This document shows positions 53,570 to 62,555 of a stretch of DNA of 64,000 bases, in pieces. A program made the translations under genes and the position numbers. Under the pieces are notes generated by a model. It worked only from the letters and a program-made list of their open reading frames with translations, did no database searches and was not told the origin of the DNA. The stretch comes from Pedobacter yulinensis (GTDB lineage Bacteria > Bacteroidota > Bacteroidia > Sphingobacteriales > Sphingobacteriaceae), in contig NZ_KZ686272.1 in NCBI RefSeq assembly GCF_003029735.1, positions 1 to 64,000 on the forward strand. The letters run 5' to 3'. Within the stretch, counting starts at the first letter, position 1, and every line of letters begins with the position of its first letter.

Positions 53570-54504
53570 AGTTCCCTGCCCAGGATTTTTCCTTTATTAA
53601 AGGCCTGCTCTGTTGCTTCATCTGCTGCGCGAGCCGGATGTGGCAAGTGTTTCAGATGTTGCAAGTCAGGCTGGCCGGCATCGACCCAGGCGGTATACCA
53701 GAAACCTGCAACCGCTGCGATCGATGCACGCATTTGCCGCTCTACCATGCCATTCAGTTTTTCATGATATGCCCGCGAATACTGGAGAGAATAAGCCCTG
53801 ATCACCTGTTTTTTGTCGCGGTAAAAACTGAATTGCTGGTCTGAAGGGTATCGTTTTTTCAACTCAGCCTCCAGGCGCAGCACGCTGTCTACTTTTGTGC
53901 GCGTTTGCCGGACTATTCGCCAGGCCTCGCGAAGCGGGTTTTCAATGTACCGTGCCGGACCCGTATAGAAACTATAGCCCGCTGAGAACAGTTCCGGAAG
54001 CCTGCTCTCCCAAAACGCGTGAATGCCCTTTTGGTTGCTCAGCTGACCATTGTGGTTATTTGTAAGGTGAAGCGGTACATGCGCATCGGCTATGTAGTGG
54101 CCCAGGTTAGCTGCCGTACGCAGAATTTTGAGCGAGTCCCGGCTGCGAAATGCAGCCACAAGCTGCAGGTGGGAGAAATGGATCTGCCAGGGAACAATGC
54201 CGTTTTTTTGCAGCATCTTTTCGCCAAACCTCTTCCGGGCCTCGTCGTACCGCATGGGCATACTGTCCAGATTGCCGTATTCTTCGGCGTCAAGGTAATG
54301 ACGTGCGGCTTCGAGCGTATCTGCGTACCGGCGTTTGTCTGCGTCAGTGGCATGCTCCCCCAGGTAAGTAATGTTTGATTTAAAAAAACGGCTCATGGCC
54401 GCTGGCAGGCTGTAGACGGCGAGTGTATTGATCTTCCGGTGGGCAAAGAAACCCCAGGAAAGGCAGGAAAGTCCTGCAAGCATGCATAATAAAACACATT
54501 TCAT
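53566..54504 (-). CDS. Zinc-dependent phospholipase C/S1-P1 nuclease-like secreted protein
   Basis: A 312-aa protein with a signal peptide, beginning the mature part WGFFAHRKINTLAVYSLP. That is the Trp1-type metal-binding N-terminus of zinc phospholipase C and S1/P1 nucleases. GHYIADAHVPLHLTNNHNGQ supplies further His/Asp metal ligands; HFSHL may add another. The fold is all-helical. Either lipase or nuclease activity is possible. It ends 4 bp inside the convergent DedA gene and lies 37 bp after hscA. Confidence 0.85.
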   Translation of the reverse strand: MKCVLLCMLAGLSCLSWGFFAHRKINTLAVYSLPAAMSRFFKSNITYLGEHATDADKRRYADTLEAARHYLDAEEYGNLDSMPMRYDEARKRFGEKMLQKNGIVPWQIHFSHLQLVAAFRSRDSLKILRTAANLGHYIADAHVPLHLTNNHNGQLSNQKGIHAFWESRLPELFSAGYSFYTGPARYIENPLREAWRIVRQTRTKVDSVLRLEAELKKRYPSDQQFSFYRDKKQVIRAYSLQYSRAYHEKLNGMVERQMRASIAAVAGFWYTAWVDAGQPDLQHLKHLPHPARAADEATEQAFNKGKILGREL

Positions 54505-54541
54505 TAACCTTAAGTTAATAAAATGTGCTGAAATTATCCTG

Positions 54542-56401
54542 TTATTCGTCTATTTTTTTTCCTTTCATGGCTGAAGAAATGGCGATATCCATGATACGCT
54601 CAGCAAAAGGCCGGGTATACTCATTCAAGGCATCGGTATCTTTCAGAATCACGTCCTTGTCTGCAGATTGCAGGCTTTCGCGCAGCTTCGCGATCAGGCT
54701 TTGGGTTTGTGCGATCTCTTCAGGCTGCAGGTAAAGTCCGTTTTTTTCTAAAAATCGCTCGGCAGTATAGGCCAGCTGCTCGCCTTCGCCCCGGGCTTCG
54801 ATGACCATGCGCTGCTCCACATCCTGTTTGGCGTGGGTTACGCTGTCTATCAGCATTTGTTCAACGGCATCGTCGGTCAGGCCGTAACTGGGTTTGACCT
54901 CAATTTCCTGTTTCGTGCCTGAACGGAGTTCGATTGCCTGTACGGTGAGAATACCGTCTGCATTCAGAATAAAGTTGACATCGACTTTCGGAAGGCCTGC
55001 CGGCATGGCCGGGATGCCTTTCAGTTCAAATTCGGCCAGTTTGCGGTTTTCCTTTACCAAATCGCGTTCACCCTGGTAAACTGATATCTTCATGTTCACC
55101 TGGCCGTCTACTGATGTGGTATACTGCCGGCCGGCGCGGGTTGGTATTTTTGAATTCCTTGAAATGATCACGTCCATAAGTCCGCCCATCGTTTCAATTC
55201 CCAAAGAAAGCGGTGTCACGTCCAGCAGCAGGATATCGGAGCGGTTACCGGCGAGCACATCAGCCTGGATGGCTGCGCCAAGGGCCACGACTTCATCGGG
55301 ATTGATGTGGTCTTGCGGCGTCTTTCCGAACAATTCGGCAACTTTATTCTTAACATAGGGTGTTCGGGTCGAGCCGCCAACCAGGATCACGTCGTTTATC
55401 TGGTCAGGACTCAGGCCGGCATCGACAAGAGCCTTGCGGCAGCTGTCGAGGGTTCGCTCCACTTTGGGTGCAATCAATTCTTCGAACGTCTGCTTGTCCA
55501 GGGTACACCAGATATCGCCAAGCTTCTCATTATACAGGTTCTGCCTGGAGAGTGCTTTCTTGGCGGTTTCGGCCTGCAGGCGCAGGCTTTGAGTAAGCAT
55601 CTGGTTTGCCTGAAGCGAGGCGCGGTCAATCTGGTTCTTCTCAATCCAGTAATCGACAATTGCCCGGTCAAAATCATCACCACCTAGAAAGGTATCGCCG
55701 TTCGTAGACAATACTTCAAAAATTCCATTCTGTATGGACAGGATAGAAACGTCGAACGTACCGCCACCAAGGTCGTAGACTGCGATGGTTTTCTGCTCCT
55801 GCGGATCAAGGCCAATACCATAGGCAAGGCTGGCCGCAGTAGGCTCATTCACGATGCGCAGCACGTCCAGTCCGGCCAGCTTTCCCGCATCGCGGGTTGC
55901 CTGCCGCTGGCTGTCGTTAAAGTAGGCTGGTACTGTGATCACAGCGCGGTTAACAGGTGTCTTTAATGCATGCTCTGCACGATGCTTGAGCTCTTTCAAT
56001 ATTTCGGCCGATAGTTCGATGGGGGTGTAGAAACGGTTTGCGGCCCGGATCTTGACCAGCGCATCGGTATTGTCATCGATAATCTTATATGAAAAAAGGT
56101 CTTGGTGCCCGGCTACATCCTGGTAAGAACGACCTAAAAGTCGTTTTACCGAGAAAATTGTGTTTGCAGGATCGGTGGTCAGGTACTCCTTTGCTTCGTT
56201 GCCCACAACGGCATCGCCATGTTCGTTGAAATGTACAACGGATGGCACGAGCAAACCCTTGCCAGTGTCGTTAATGGCTTGCGGTTGTTTCTCGGGATTG
56301 ATAAAGGCGACCAGGCTGTTGGTTGTGCCCAGGTCAATACCTACAATAAGTTCTTCCTGCTGCAGCGAACCCGTCGCCAGGTTAATGGATATTTTTGCCA
56401 T
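54542..56401 (-). CDS. hscA: Fe-S assembly chaperone HscA (Hsp70)
   Basis: A 619-aa Hsp70. The ATPase starts at GIDLGTTNS (20-28) after a 17-residue lead-in, and LLVPSVVHF is typical of HscA rather than DnaK. VYDLGGGTFDVSIL, VGGSTRTPYVKN and LLDVTPLSLGIETMGGLMDVII complete the signatures. No EEVD-like tail is seen. HscA hands [2Fe-2S] clusters from the scaffold IscU to acceptors with HscB. No other isc gene is in the window, so it stands alone. The start at 56401 sits 4 nt after an exact -7 element. DnaK paralogue is the alternative name. Confidence 0.85.
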   Translation of the reverse strand: MAKISINLATGSLQQEELIVGIDLGTTNSLVAFINPEKQPQAINDTGKGLLVPSVVHFNEHGDAVVGNEAKEYLTTDPANTIFSVKRLLGRSYQDVAGHQDLFSYKIIDDNTDALVKIRAANRFYTPIELSAEILKELKHRAEHALKTPVNRAVITVPAYFNDSQRQATRDAGKLAGLDVLRIVNEPTAASLAYGIGLDPQEQKTIAVYDLGGGTFDVSILSIQNGIFEVLSTNGDTFLGGDDFDRAIVDYWIEKNQIDRASLQANQMLTQSLRLQAETAKKALSRQNLYNEKLGDIWCTLDKQTFEELIAPKVERTLDSCRKALVDAGLSPDQINDVILVGGSTRTPYVKNKVAELFGKTPQDHINPDEVVALGAAIQADVLAGNRSDILLLDVTPLSLGIETMGGLMDVIISRNSKIPTRAGRQYTTSVDGQVNMKISVYQGERDLVKENRKLAEFELKGIPAMPAGLPKVDVNFILNADGILTVQAIELRSGTKQEIEVKPSYGLTDDAVEQMLIDSVTHAKQDVEQRMVIEARGEGEQLAYTAERFLEKNGLYLQPEEIAQTQSLIAKLRESLQSADKDVILKDTDALNEYTRPFAERIMDIAISSAMKGKKIDE

Positions 56402-56404
56402 GCG

Positions 56405-56413
56405 GCAAATTTA
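56405..56413 (-). promoter_or_regulatory. -7 element of hscA, at the start codon
   Basis: TAAATTTGC on the minus strand is an exact TAnnTTTGC, with 4 nt between TTTG and the ATG. Confidence 0.6.
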
Positions 56414-56516
56414 CTCATTACTTTACTGTGTAACGTAACAATGCAAACCGAATTCGGTCAAATGAGCATCATAAGCGCTTTAAAAAAAATATTCTTTAAA
56501 TAAGCGAGCATTCATT

Positions 56517-56538
56517 TATATTTGTCCCTTACATGTAA
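56517..56538 (+). promoter_or_regulatory. Promoter and candidate operator of the TetR gene
   Basis: TATATTTG (56517-56524) is an exact -7, with TTTA at 56494-56497 one base off -33 at 19-nt spacing. TTACATGTAA (56529-56538), a perfect 10-bp palindrome, lies at the expected start of transcription, 2 nt before the ATG, where a TetR protein could block transcription (inference). Confidence 0.5.
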
Positions 56539-56540
56539 AC

Positions 56541-57131
56541 ATGCGCAAGAGAGATACCTGTAAGGAGGAAACGGTAAAAGCCAAAGCGATCGAAATGCTG
56601 GTTGCTGATGGTTTTGAAGGTTTCAGCATGAACAAGCTGGCTAGGGCCTGCGGCATTTCGGTCGCTACGCTTTACATTTATTACCGGGACAAGGATCACC
56701 TGATTGTGAGTATCGGGAATGAGAAGTTCAAAGAGATGAGCGAGTCGATTCTTGGCAATTTCGATCCTGAGCTGGACTTTGAAGCAGGCATGCGCATCCA
56801 GTGGGAAAACCGGTACCGCTTCATGGTAGACCGGCCGGCCGTAACAAGGTTGCTGGAACAGTTCCGCAATTCCGGCTACCAGCAGCAAGTGATGCCCGAA
56901 CTGGCTGAAGCGTTTAAGAAAACAATGGGCGCATTTATACATAACGCAGTTCGTCGCGGTGAGATTGAAGAAATGTCGCTCGAAACTTACTGGTGCATTG
57001 CATTTGCGCCATTGTACGCGCTTATGCGCTTTCATGAAGAAGGACGGAATATGGCGGGCCGGCCTTTCCGCATGACCGAAACAACACTGTGGCAAACGTT
57101 TTCACTGGTGATGAAGGCTATGAAACGTTAA
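56541..57131 (+). CDS. TetR-family transcriptional regulator
   Basis: A 196-aa regulator. The N-terminal helix-turn-helix is clear: AIEMLVADGFEGFSMNKLARACGISVATLYIYYRDKDHLI (about 17-56). The C-terminal domain is a helical ligand-binding part with no name I can give. TetR proteins mostly repress their own and a neighbouring transporter gene and are released by a small ligand. Here a 74-aa protein and an MFS transporter follow in the same direction with 26 and 24 bp gaps, so the transporter is the probable target. Confidence 0.92.
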   Translation: MRKRDTCKEETVKAKAIEMLVADGFEGFSMNKLARACGISVATLYIYYRDKDHLIVSIGNEKFKEMSESILGNFDPELDFEAGMRIQWENRYRFMVDRPAVTRLLEQFRNSGYQQQVMPELAEAFKKTMGAFIHNAVRRGEIEEMSLETYWCIAFAPLYALMRFHEEGRNMAGRPFRMTETTLWQTFSLVMKAMKR

Positions 57132-57157
57132 TGCCGCTTAATAAAATCCCTGCGACC

Positions 57158-57382
57158 ATGAACAATTTCGATCACATTCTCGTATTTAAGACAGACCTGG
57201 CTTCGCACCGGGACGTCGAAACGATCAGGCCGGTGCTTGACGCGGTCACGCACATTGAAGAATGGAATGTCGACCTATACGATGAGGATTTCGTACTTCG
57301 CATCGTATCACCCCGCGCCACACACCAGGAAATTATTGAGCTGGTACAGGCCGAGGGTTATGCCTGTGCCGAGTTGAAATAG
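57158..57382 (+). CDS. Small ferredoxin-like-fold protein, HMA-like but without CxxC
   Basis: A 74-aa protein starting MNNFDHILVFKTDL. Its length and beta-alpha-beta pattern (VFKTDLASHRDVETIRPVLDAV, WNVDLYDEDFVLRIVS, THQEIIELVQAEGYACAELK) resemble heavy-metal-associated domains. The metal-binding CxxC is replaced by an acidic/His stretch, so it is probably not a copper chaperone. An in-frame ATG at 57131 overlaps the tetR stop; 57158 is preferred because it gives the compact fold. It sits between the TetR and MFS genes; a sensor or adaptor role is a guess. Confidence 0.7.
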   Translation: MNNFDHILVFKTDLASHRDVETIRPVLDAVTHIEEWNVDLYDEDFVLRIVSPRATHQEIIELVQAEGYACAELK

Positions 57383-57406
57383 ATTTTTTATCATATCCCA
57401 ACATAC

Positions 57407-58672
57407 ATGCAAACAAATCAAAAACCGGCTGCATTAAGCGGCTACCAGAAAGTGGTCATTTTTATCCTGGCCATGACGCAGTTCACAGTTGTGCTCGATT
57501 TTATGGTGATGGCCCCCATGGGCGACATTCTGATGAAGTCGCTGAGCCTGAGACCAGAGCAGTTCGGGCTGGCGGTATCGGCATATGCCTTTAGTGCAGG
57601 CGCTTCCGGACTGCTGACAGCTGGCTTTGCAGACCGCTTTGACCGAAAAAAGCTGCTTCTCTTTTTTTACACGGGCTTCATAGCCGGTACGGTGTTCTGC
57701 GGCCTGGCGGTTAACTACCACCTGCTGATCGCTGCACGCATCATTACCGGGCTTTTCGGCGGCGTAATCGGATCCATTACGCTGGCCATTGTTGCCGATA
57801 TCTTCAGCCTTGAGCAGCGGGGGCGGGTTATGGGCTTCGTGCAAATGGGTTTTGGAGCCAGCCAGGTTCTTGGTATTCCCATCGGGCTGTACCTGGCAAC
57901 TGCCTGGGGCTGGCAAACAACCTTTATCATGATTGCGGGACTGGGAGCGCTTATTGCCGTTTTAATTCTGACGCGAATGAGACCACTTACAGAGCACCTG
58001 CTTCTGCAGCGTAGCGGTTCGGCGTTCAGCCACCTGCTGCAGACGGTACTGAGCAAGAGGCACCGTGTTGGCTTTACGGCTACGGCCCTTTTGTCTGTCG
58101 GCGGGTTTATGATGATGCCGTTCAGCAGCGCCTTCGCGATCAACAACCTGCACATTACCGAACACCAGCTGCCCATGCTGTTTATGGTATCGGGTGTGGC
58201 CGCCCTTGTGGTCATGCCGCTGATCGGGAAGTTAAGTGACCAGGTAGATAAATTTCTGCTCTTCTCTGCAGCTTCGGTCTGGCTGATGATCGTGGTGTTA
58301 GTTTATACAAATCTTTCGGTTACACCGCTCTGGCTGGTTATGGTCTTTAATGTGCTGATGATGGTCGGCATTATGAGCAGGATGGTTCCCGGTACCGCAT
58401 TGACCAGCGCCGTGCCAGAAATGAAAGATCGGGGCGCCTTCATGAGCGTAAACGCTTCTCTGCAACAGGTTGCTGGCGGTATATCGGCTGTTTTCGCCGG
58501 CCTGATCATCAGACAGGAGCACCCGGGCAGTCCTTTACAGCACTACGATTGGGTAGGGTATATTGTCGTGGCTTTTTCACTTTTATCCATTTACCTGATT
58601 TACAGGGTTAGCCGGGTAGTCCGGCAAAAAAGCGAACTGGCAGCGGCAGTACCCGTTATGCCCGAGGCTTAA
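57407..58672 (+). CDS. Major facilitator superfamily transporter
   Basis: A 421-aa membrane protein with about 12 helices. After MAPMGDILMKSL, the loop GFADRFDRKKLLLFFYTGF is the MFS signature between helices 2 and 3, and GLFGGVIGSITLAIVADIFSLEQRGRVMGF that of helices 4-5. It resembles AraJ/Bcr-type drug or sugar exporters. The TetR gene upstream suggests an efflux role with ligand control. Its last 17 bp overlap the convergent DUF3810 gene. Confidence 0.93.
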   Translation: MQTNQKPAALSGYQKVVIFILAMTQFTVVLDFMVMAPMGDILMKSLSLRPEQFGLAVSAYAFSAGASGLLTAGFADRFDRKKLLLFFYTGFIAGTVFCGLAVNYHLLIAARIITGLFGGVIGSITLAIVADIFSLEQRGRVMGFVQMGFGASQVLGIPIGLYLATAWGWQTTFIMIAGLGALIAVLILTRMRPLTEHLLLQRSGSAFSHLLQTVLSKRHRVGFTATALLSVGGFMMMPFSSAFAINNLHITEHQLPMLFMVSGVAALVVMPLIGKLSDQVDKFLLFSAASVWLMIVVLVYTNLSVTPLWLVMVFNVLMMVGIMSRMVPGTALTSAVPEMKDRGAFMSVNASLQQVAGGISAVFAGLIIRQEHPGSPLQHYDWVGYIVVAFSLLSIYLIYRVSRVVRQKSELAAAVPVMPEA

Positions 58673-59768
58673 TGGATTTACGGTGTTCTTTTTGCAGCAG
58701 CGGGCCATATATGTTCCAAAGCCAGACAACAATATCCTGGTAACTTTTGATTCCTTTTTCCTGGTCATTCAGTTTCAGGAAGCGGTCGAACGTTGCCGAC
58801 ATGTAAGAAGAAACGCTGCTGTCATATTGCTGCCAGAAGTTGCGCTCCAGGGTAAAGTCGGCACGTACCGCCGGACTAATCCTAGCTTTCAGTTTCAGGT
58901 AAGCGGGGTCTGAACGGAGCGCCATTTCGAGCAGGATATACCGGAGTGCCTGGTAATACGCTGCATACCTGAACCGCGCATCAGCGCTGTTTACTGCTGT
59001 CAGGTAGCCAAGCAGATTGGCCTCGTCTTCATAAGCTATGCCCGTTTGGTGTGCAATTTCATGGCAGGTCACGAAAGGCAATGCAAACCCGGGAATGCCG
59101 GTATTGATATTGGCTTCGCCGGTGAGCGGAATGTAGTATCCTTCGATACCTGCCATACTTGTAAGCCAGCTGCTCGTTACCGCTTTGACGGAAGGACGTT
59201 CATAGCGGAACAGGGCGTTGCGTTCTTCCATCTGCCGGTAGGCCGAAACCGCCCCTGTCAGTAATTCGGTTTTTGAAAGCTGTGGCATGCTTACGGCCGC
59301 TTGTTTTGTATCGTTGGTCTTCTGCAAAATGAACTGGCCAAGAAGAAACAGTTGTTCGCGGCTGTAGGCTGCATCGTTTAAGCCGAGTGCGCGGTATGCA
59401 GGCTGGCGGTTGTAGTTCAGGCCCCATAACAGCTTGAATGCGAGGTACAGGATAAGCAGGGTGCGCAGCAGTGCCAGGCCAAATTTTTCGAATGTTTCAC
59501 GGCTGCGATTTCGCACCAGCTTCAATGCCGCACGGACCAGGGAAAAGATTAGCCAGGCGATGAGTCCTGCATACAGCAGATCGCCCAGGGAAAAGGGGAC
59601 TGGTGCCGAGATGGTGCGCAGCGCAAGCGCAATTCCGGGATAAATGCCCCCCACATACCAGCGGTCTACGGCCGATGCCGAAAGGCCCCAGCAGTAGACC
59701 AGCGCAGCCAGGATGATCAATACGATAAGCTGCCGCAGGCCAGTACGCCGTGCTGTTGAACGTGTCAT
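58656..59768 (-). CDS. DUF3810 membrane metallopeptidase-like protein
   Basis: A 370-aa protein with three N-terminal hydrophobic segments (about 13-35, 60-80 and 95-115) and a large soluble part. The zinc-like motif HEIAH appears in VTCHEIAHQTGIAYEDEANLLGYL, followed by an ExxA-type third ligand. This matches DUF3810, a Bacteroidota family of predicted membrane-bound zinc peptidases with unknown substrate. It is 5 bp after pyrC, so it is expressed with it, and it converges on the MFS gene with a 17-bp overlap. Confidence 0.87.
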   Translation of the reverse strand: MTRSTARRTGLRQLIVLIILAALVYCWGLSASAVDRWYVGGIYPGIALALRTISAPVPFSLGDLLYAGLIAWLIFSLVRAALKLVRNRSRETFEKFGLALLRTLLILYLAFKLLWGLNYNRQPAYRALGLNDAAYSREQLFLLGQFILQKTNDTKQAAVSMPQLSKTELLTGAVSAYRQMEERNALFRYERPSVKAVTSSWLTSMAGIEGYYIPLTGEANINTGIPGFALPFVTCHEIAHQTGIAYEDEANLLGYLTAVNSADARFRYAAYYQALRYILLEMALRSDPAYLKLKARISPAVRADFTLERNFWQQYDSSVSSYMSATFDRFLKLNDQEKGIKSYQDIVVWLWNIYGPLLQKEHRKSIKPRA

Positions 59769-59773
59769 GCCTT

Positions 59774-61108
59774 TTACCGGTTAAACTGCAGCCGCATGCC
59801 CGTCTCGCTGGTTGTAAATTTGCCTTTATGGTAAGCCATGTTGCCGGATACGAATGTGTAGATGATGGCAGACTGAAAAGTCTGGCCCTCGAACGGTGAC
59901 CAGCCGCATTTGTAAAGAGTATTTGCCCGGGTAACGCGAATCGGATCGTTCAGGTCTGCGAGGACAAGGTCTGCCCAATAGCCTTCGCGGATAAATCCCC
60001 GGCGGTCCAGGTTGAAGCAGGTGGCCACGTTGTGCGCACTTTTTTCAACAACCTGTTCAAGGGTCATTTTGTTCTGGTGGTACAACTCAAGCAGCGCGGA
60101 AAGGGCATGCTGAACAAGCGGGCCGCCAGAGGGCGCCTGTAAATAGGGCTGGTTTTTTTCGTCCAGGGTGTGGGGTGCATGGTCTGTAGCAACAACGTCG
60201 ATGTGACCATCGAGCAGGCCCTGCAGGATCCCGGAGCGGTCTGCAGCCGTTTTCACAGCGGGATTCCATTTAATGAAATTTCCCTTTTCTGCATAGTCTG
60301 CATCGCTGAACCAAAGGTGGTGCACGCAGGCCTCGGCCGTGATGCGTTTTTCATGCAGCGGTATGCCGGCATCGAACAGGGCCACCTCCCGGGCGGTAGA
60401 AATGTGCAGAATGTGCAGGCGGGTGCCATACTGCCTGGCCAGGCCAACAGCGAGCGACGACGACCTGTAGCAGGCCTCGGCGCTGCGAATGAGGGGGTGC
60501 ATGTCAATGGTCAGCGCTTCACCATACTGCGCGCTGAAGGCAGCAAGGTTTTTCCGGATGGTTAACTCATCTTCACAATGCGTAGCCACCAGCATGGGCG
60601 CCTGGCTGAAAATGTGCTCGAGCGTTTTTTCATTATCGACCAGCATATTTCCAGTCGAAGAGCCCATGAATACCTTGATCCCACAAACCATTTTGGGGTC
60701 GGTACGCAGCACTTCGTCCAGGTTGTCGTTCGAAGCACCCATATAAAAGGAGTAGTTGGCGAGCGACGTCTCTGCCGCTATGCTGTACTTCTCATTCAGG
60801 AGTTCCTGGGTAAGCGTATTCGGAACGGTATTCGGCATTTCCATAAAGGAAGTGATGCCTCCAGCCACGGCAGCCATGCTCTCGGTAAAGATATCTGCCT
60901 TGTGTGTCAGCCCCGGCTCCCGGAAATGGACCTGGTCATCGATCATGCCCGGTAATAGGTGCAGGCCTTCGGCATTGATTTCTGCAGCGCCGGCGGCAGC
61001 GATGTTCTGGCCTATCTTTTCTATGAATCCATTTTTTATCAATACATCGGCAACATACTGCCGGCCTTCGTTTACCAGGGTAGCACCTTTGATCAGGGTC
61101 GTGTTCAT
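59774..61108 (-). CDS. pyrC: Dihydroorotase
   Basis: A 444-aa amidohydrolase that closes N-carbamoylaspartate to dihydroorotate. It has LLPGMIDDQVHFREPG (metal ligands in the HxH-like QVHFRE), a mid-protein GSSTGNMLV, ATHCEDE and HILHISTA His ligands, and VVATDHAPHTLDEK near 300. This is a class I-type dihydroorotase (longer, PyrC/AllB-like). It is 42 kb from pyrR-pyrB. The start at 61108 lies 4 nt after an exact -7 element. A DUF3810 gene follows 5 bp later. Confidence 0.95.
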   Translation of the reverse strand: MNTTLIKGATLVNEGRQYVADVLIKNGFIEKIGQNIAAAGAAEINAEGLHLLPGMIDDQVHFREPGLTHKADIFTESMAAVAGGITSFMEMPNTVPNTLTQELLNEKYSIAAETSLANYSFYMGASNDNLDEVLRTDPKMVCGIKVFMGSSTGNMLVDNEKTLEHIFSQAPMLVATHCEDELTIRKNLAAFSAQYGEALTIDMHPLIRSAEACYRSSSLAVGLARQYGTRLHILHISTAREVALFDAGIPLHEKRITAEACVHHLWFSDADYAEKGNFIKWNPAVKTAADRSGILQGLLDGHIDVVATDHAPHTLDEKNQPYLQAPSGGPLVQHALSALLELYHQNKMTLEQVVEKSAHNVATCFNLDRRGFIREGYWADLVLADLNDPIRVTRANTLYKCGWSPFEGQTFQSAIIYTFVSGNMAYHKGKFTTSETGMRLQFNR

Positions 61109-61112
61109 GTTA

Positions 61113-61120
61113 CAAAACTA
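61113..61120 (-). promoter_or_regulatory. -7 element of pyrC, at the start codon
   Basis: TAGTTTTG on the minus strand is an exact TAnnTTTG, 4 nt before the ATG. Confidence 0.6.
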
Positions 61121-61207
61121 GGATTAAATGCAGATTTACACAATTGTCGCATCCCGGAGTAGGGCTGGGTGCCATCGGGCGTGAAGACAGCTTCAAACTC
61201 AAATATG

Positions 61208-61216
61208 TATCTTTGC
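61208..61216 (+). promoter_or_regulatory. -7 element of the DEAD helicase gene, at the start codon
   Basis: TATCTTTGC is an exact TAnnTTTGC; 5 nt separate TTTG from the ATG at 61221. It is divergent from the pyrC element across a 112-bp gap. Confidence 0.62.
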
Positions 61217-61220
61217 CCGC

Positions 61221-62555
61221 ATGTCTAAGAGTTTCGATGAATTTAAACTGAACCGCCAGATCCTGAATGCGGTCGCCGATGCGGGTTACGAGGTTGCTAC
61301 GCCCATACAGGAAAAGGCCATAGGCCCGGTCTTGTCCGGGCAGGACCTTTTCGGGGTGGCCGAAACCGGTACCGGCAAAACGGCCGCATATGTTCTACCC
61401 ATTCTGATGAAACTTAAATATGCACAAGACCTGGCCCCCCGTGCCCTGATCCTGGCGCCGACACGTGAACTGGCCATGCAGATCGAGGAACAGGTACGGT
61501 TATTTGCAAAATATACAGACCTGCGCAGCCTGGTCATCTATGGGGGGATTGGTCCGAAAGTACAAACCGAAGCCATTGCCCGCGGTGTCGACATCCTGGT
61601 TGCCACGCCGGGACGCTTCTTGGATATTTACCTGGACGGAAAAGTCGATACCAAAAGCCTTAAATTCCTGGTGCTGGACGAGGCCGACAAGATGATGGAC
61701 ATGGGTTTTATCGGCTCTATTCACCGCATTCTGGAAGTGGTGCCGCGGAAACGCCAGAATCTGCTGTTCTCTGCAACGATGAGTGACCTGGTGCAGAAAA
61801 TTGCCGGCGATTTCCTGAAGTTCCCGACCTACGTTGAGGCAGCGCCGCAGGCAACGCCGGCATCGAACGTAAGCCAGAAGCTTTATTTTGTTCCGAATTT
61901 TAAAACCAAGATCAACCTGCTGCAACAGCTGCTGAAAAATGACATCGATTTTTCCCGGTTGATTATTTTTTGCAAAACCAAAACGGTTGCCGATAACATC
62001 TTTAGCTTTATCGAGCGCCGGTTCGGCTCAGACGCTGTGCGTGTAATCCATGCCAATAAAGGGCAGAATACCCGGATTAATTCCATTAACGATTTCAGGG
62101 AAGGAAATATCCGGGTGCTTGTGGCAACCGATGTGGCTGCCCGCGGTATCGATGTGACCGATGTAAGCCATGTGATCAACTTCGATGTGCCGATCATTAT
62201 TGAGGACTATGTACACCGGATCGGGCGCACCGGACGGGCATTCGCGAAAGGTGATGCACTGACGTTCTGTACCGATGCCGAAAAATATTACATTAAAAAG
62301 ATCGAGCAGCTGATACGCCAGCAGATACCGGTTGAGCCTCTTCCCGAAGGCGTGTTTATTGAAGAAACGCCGTTTGATGAAAGACAGGCCATGGCCCGCG
62401 AAATTGACGCCCAGAAACGCAAAGAAAACCCGGATTTCAAAGGCGCTTTCCACGAGAAAAAACACGTAAAAGCCCAGCAGAAAAAGCCGGCAAATACCAG
62501 TCAGTCAAAGCCCAAACATAAAAACAAACGTTTCGACAAACCAAAAAATAAATGA
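61221..62555 (+). CDS. DEAD-box RNA helicase (RhlE-like)
   Basis: A 444-aa ATP-dependent RNA helicase. The motifs are all visible: Q-motif EVATPIQ, AETGTGKT (I), PTRELAMQ (Ia), TPGR (Ib), DEAD in VLDEADKMMDMGF (II), FSATM (III), IFCKTK (IV) and VATDVAARGID with HRIGRTGR (V-VI). The Lys-rich C-terminal tail (about 390-444) is typical of RhlE/CsdA types that help ribosome assembly and cold adaptation. Its stop overlaps the next gene by 4 bp (ATGA). Confidence 0.95.
   Translation: MSKSFDEFKLNRQILNAVADAGYEVATPIQEKAIGPVLSGQDLFGVAETGTGKTAAYVLPILMKLKYAQDLAPRALILAPTRELAMQIEEQVRLFAKYTDLRSLVIYGGIGPKVQTEAIARGVDILVATPGRFLDIYLDGKVDTKSLKFLVLDEADKMMDMGFIGSIHRILEVVPRKRQNLLFSATMSDLVQKIAGDFLKFPTYVEAAPQATPASNVSQKLYFVPNFKTKINLLQQLLKNDIDFSRLIIFCKTKTVADNIFSFIERRFGSDAVRVIHANKGQNTRINSINDFREGNIRVLVATDVAARGIDVTDVSHVINFDVPIIIEDYVHRIGRTGRAFAKGDALTFCTDAEKYYIKKIEQLIRQQIPVEPLPEGVFIEETPFDERQAMAREIDAQKRKENPDFKGAFHEKKHVKAQQKKPANTSQSKPKHKNKRFDKPKNK

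Noticed and set aside
57158..57382. Copper chaperone (CopZ-like)
   Set aside because: The size and fold pattern fit, but the CxxC metal site is absent.
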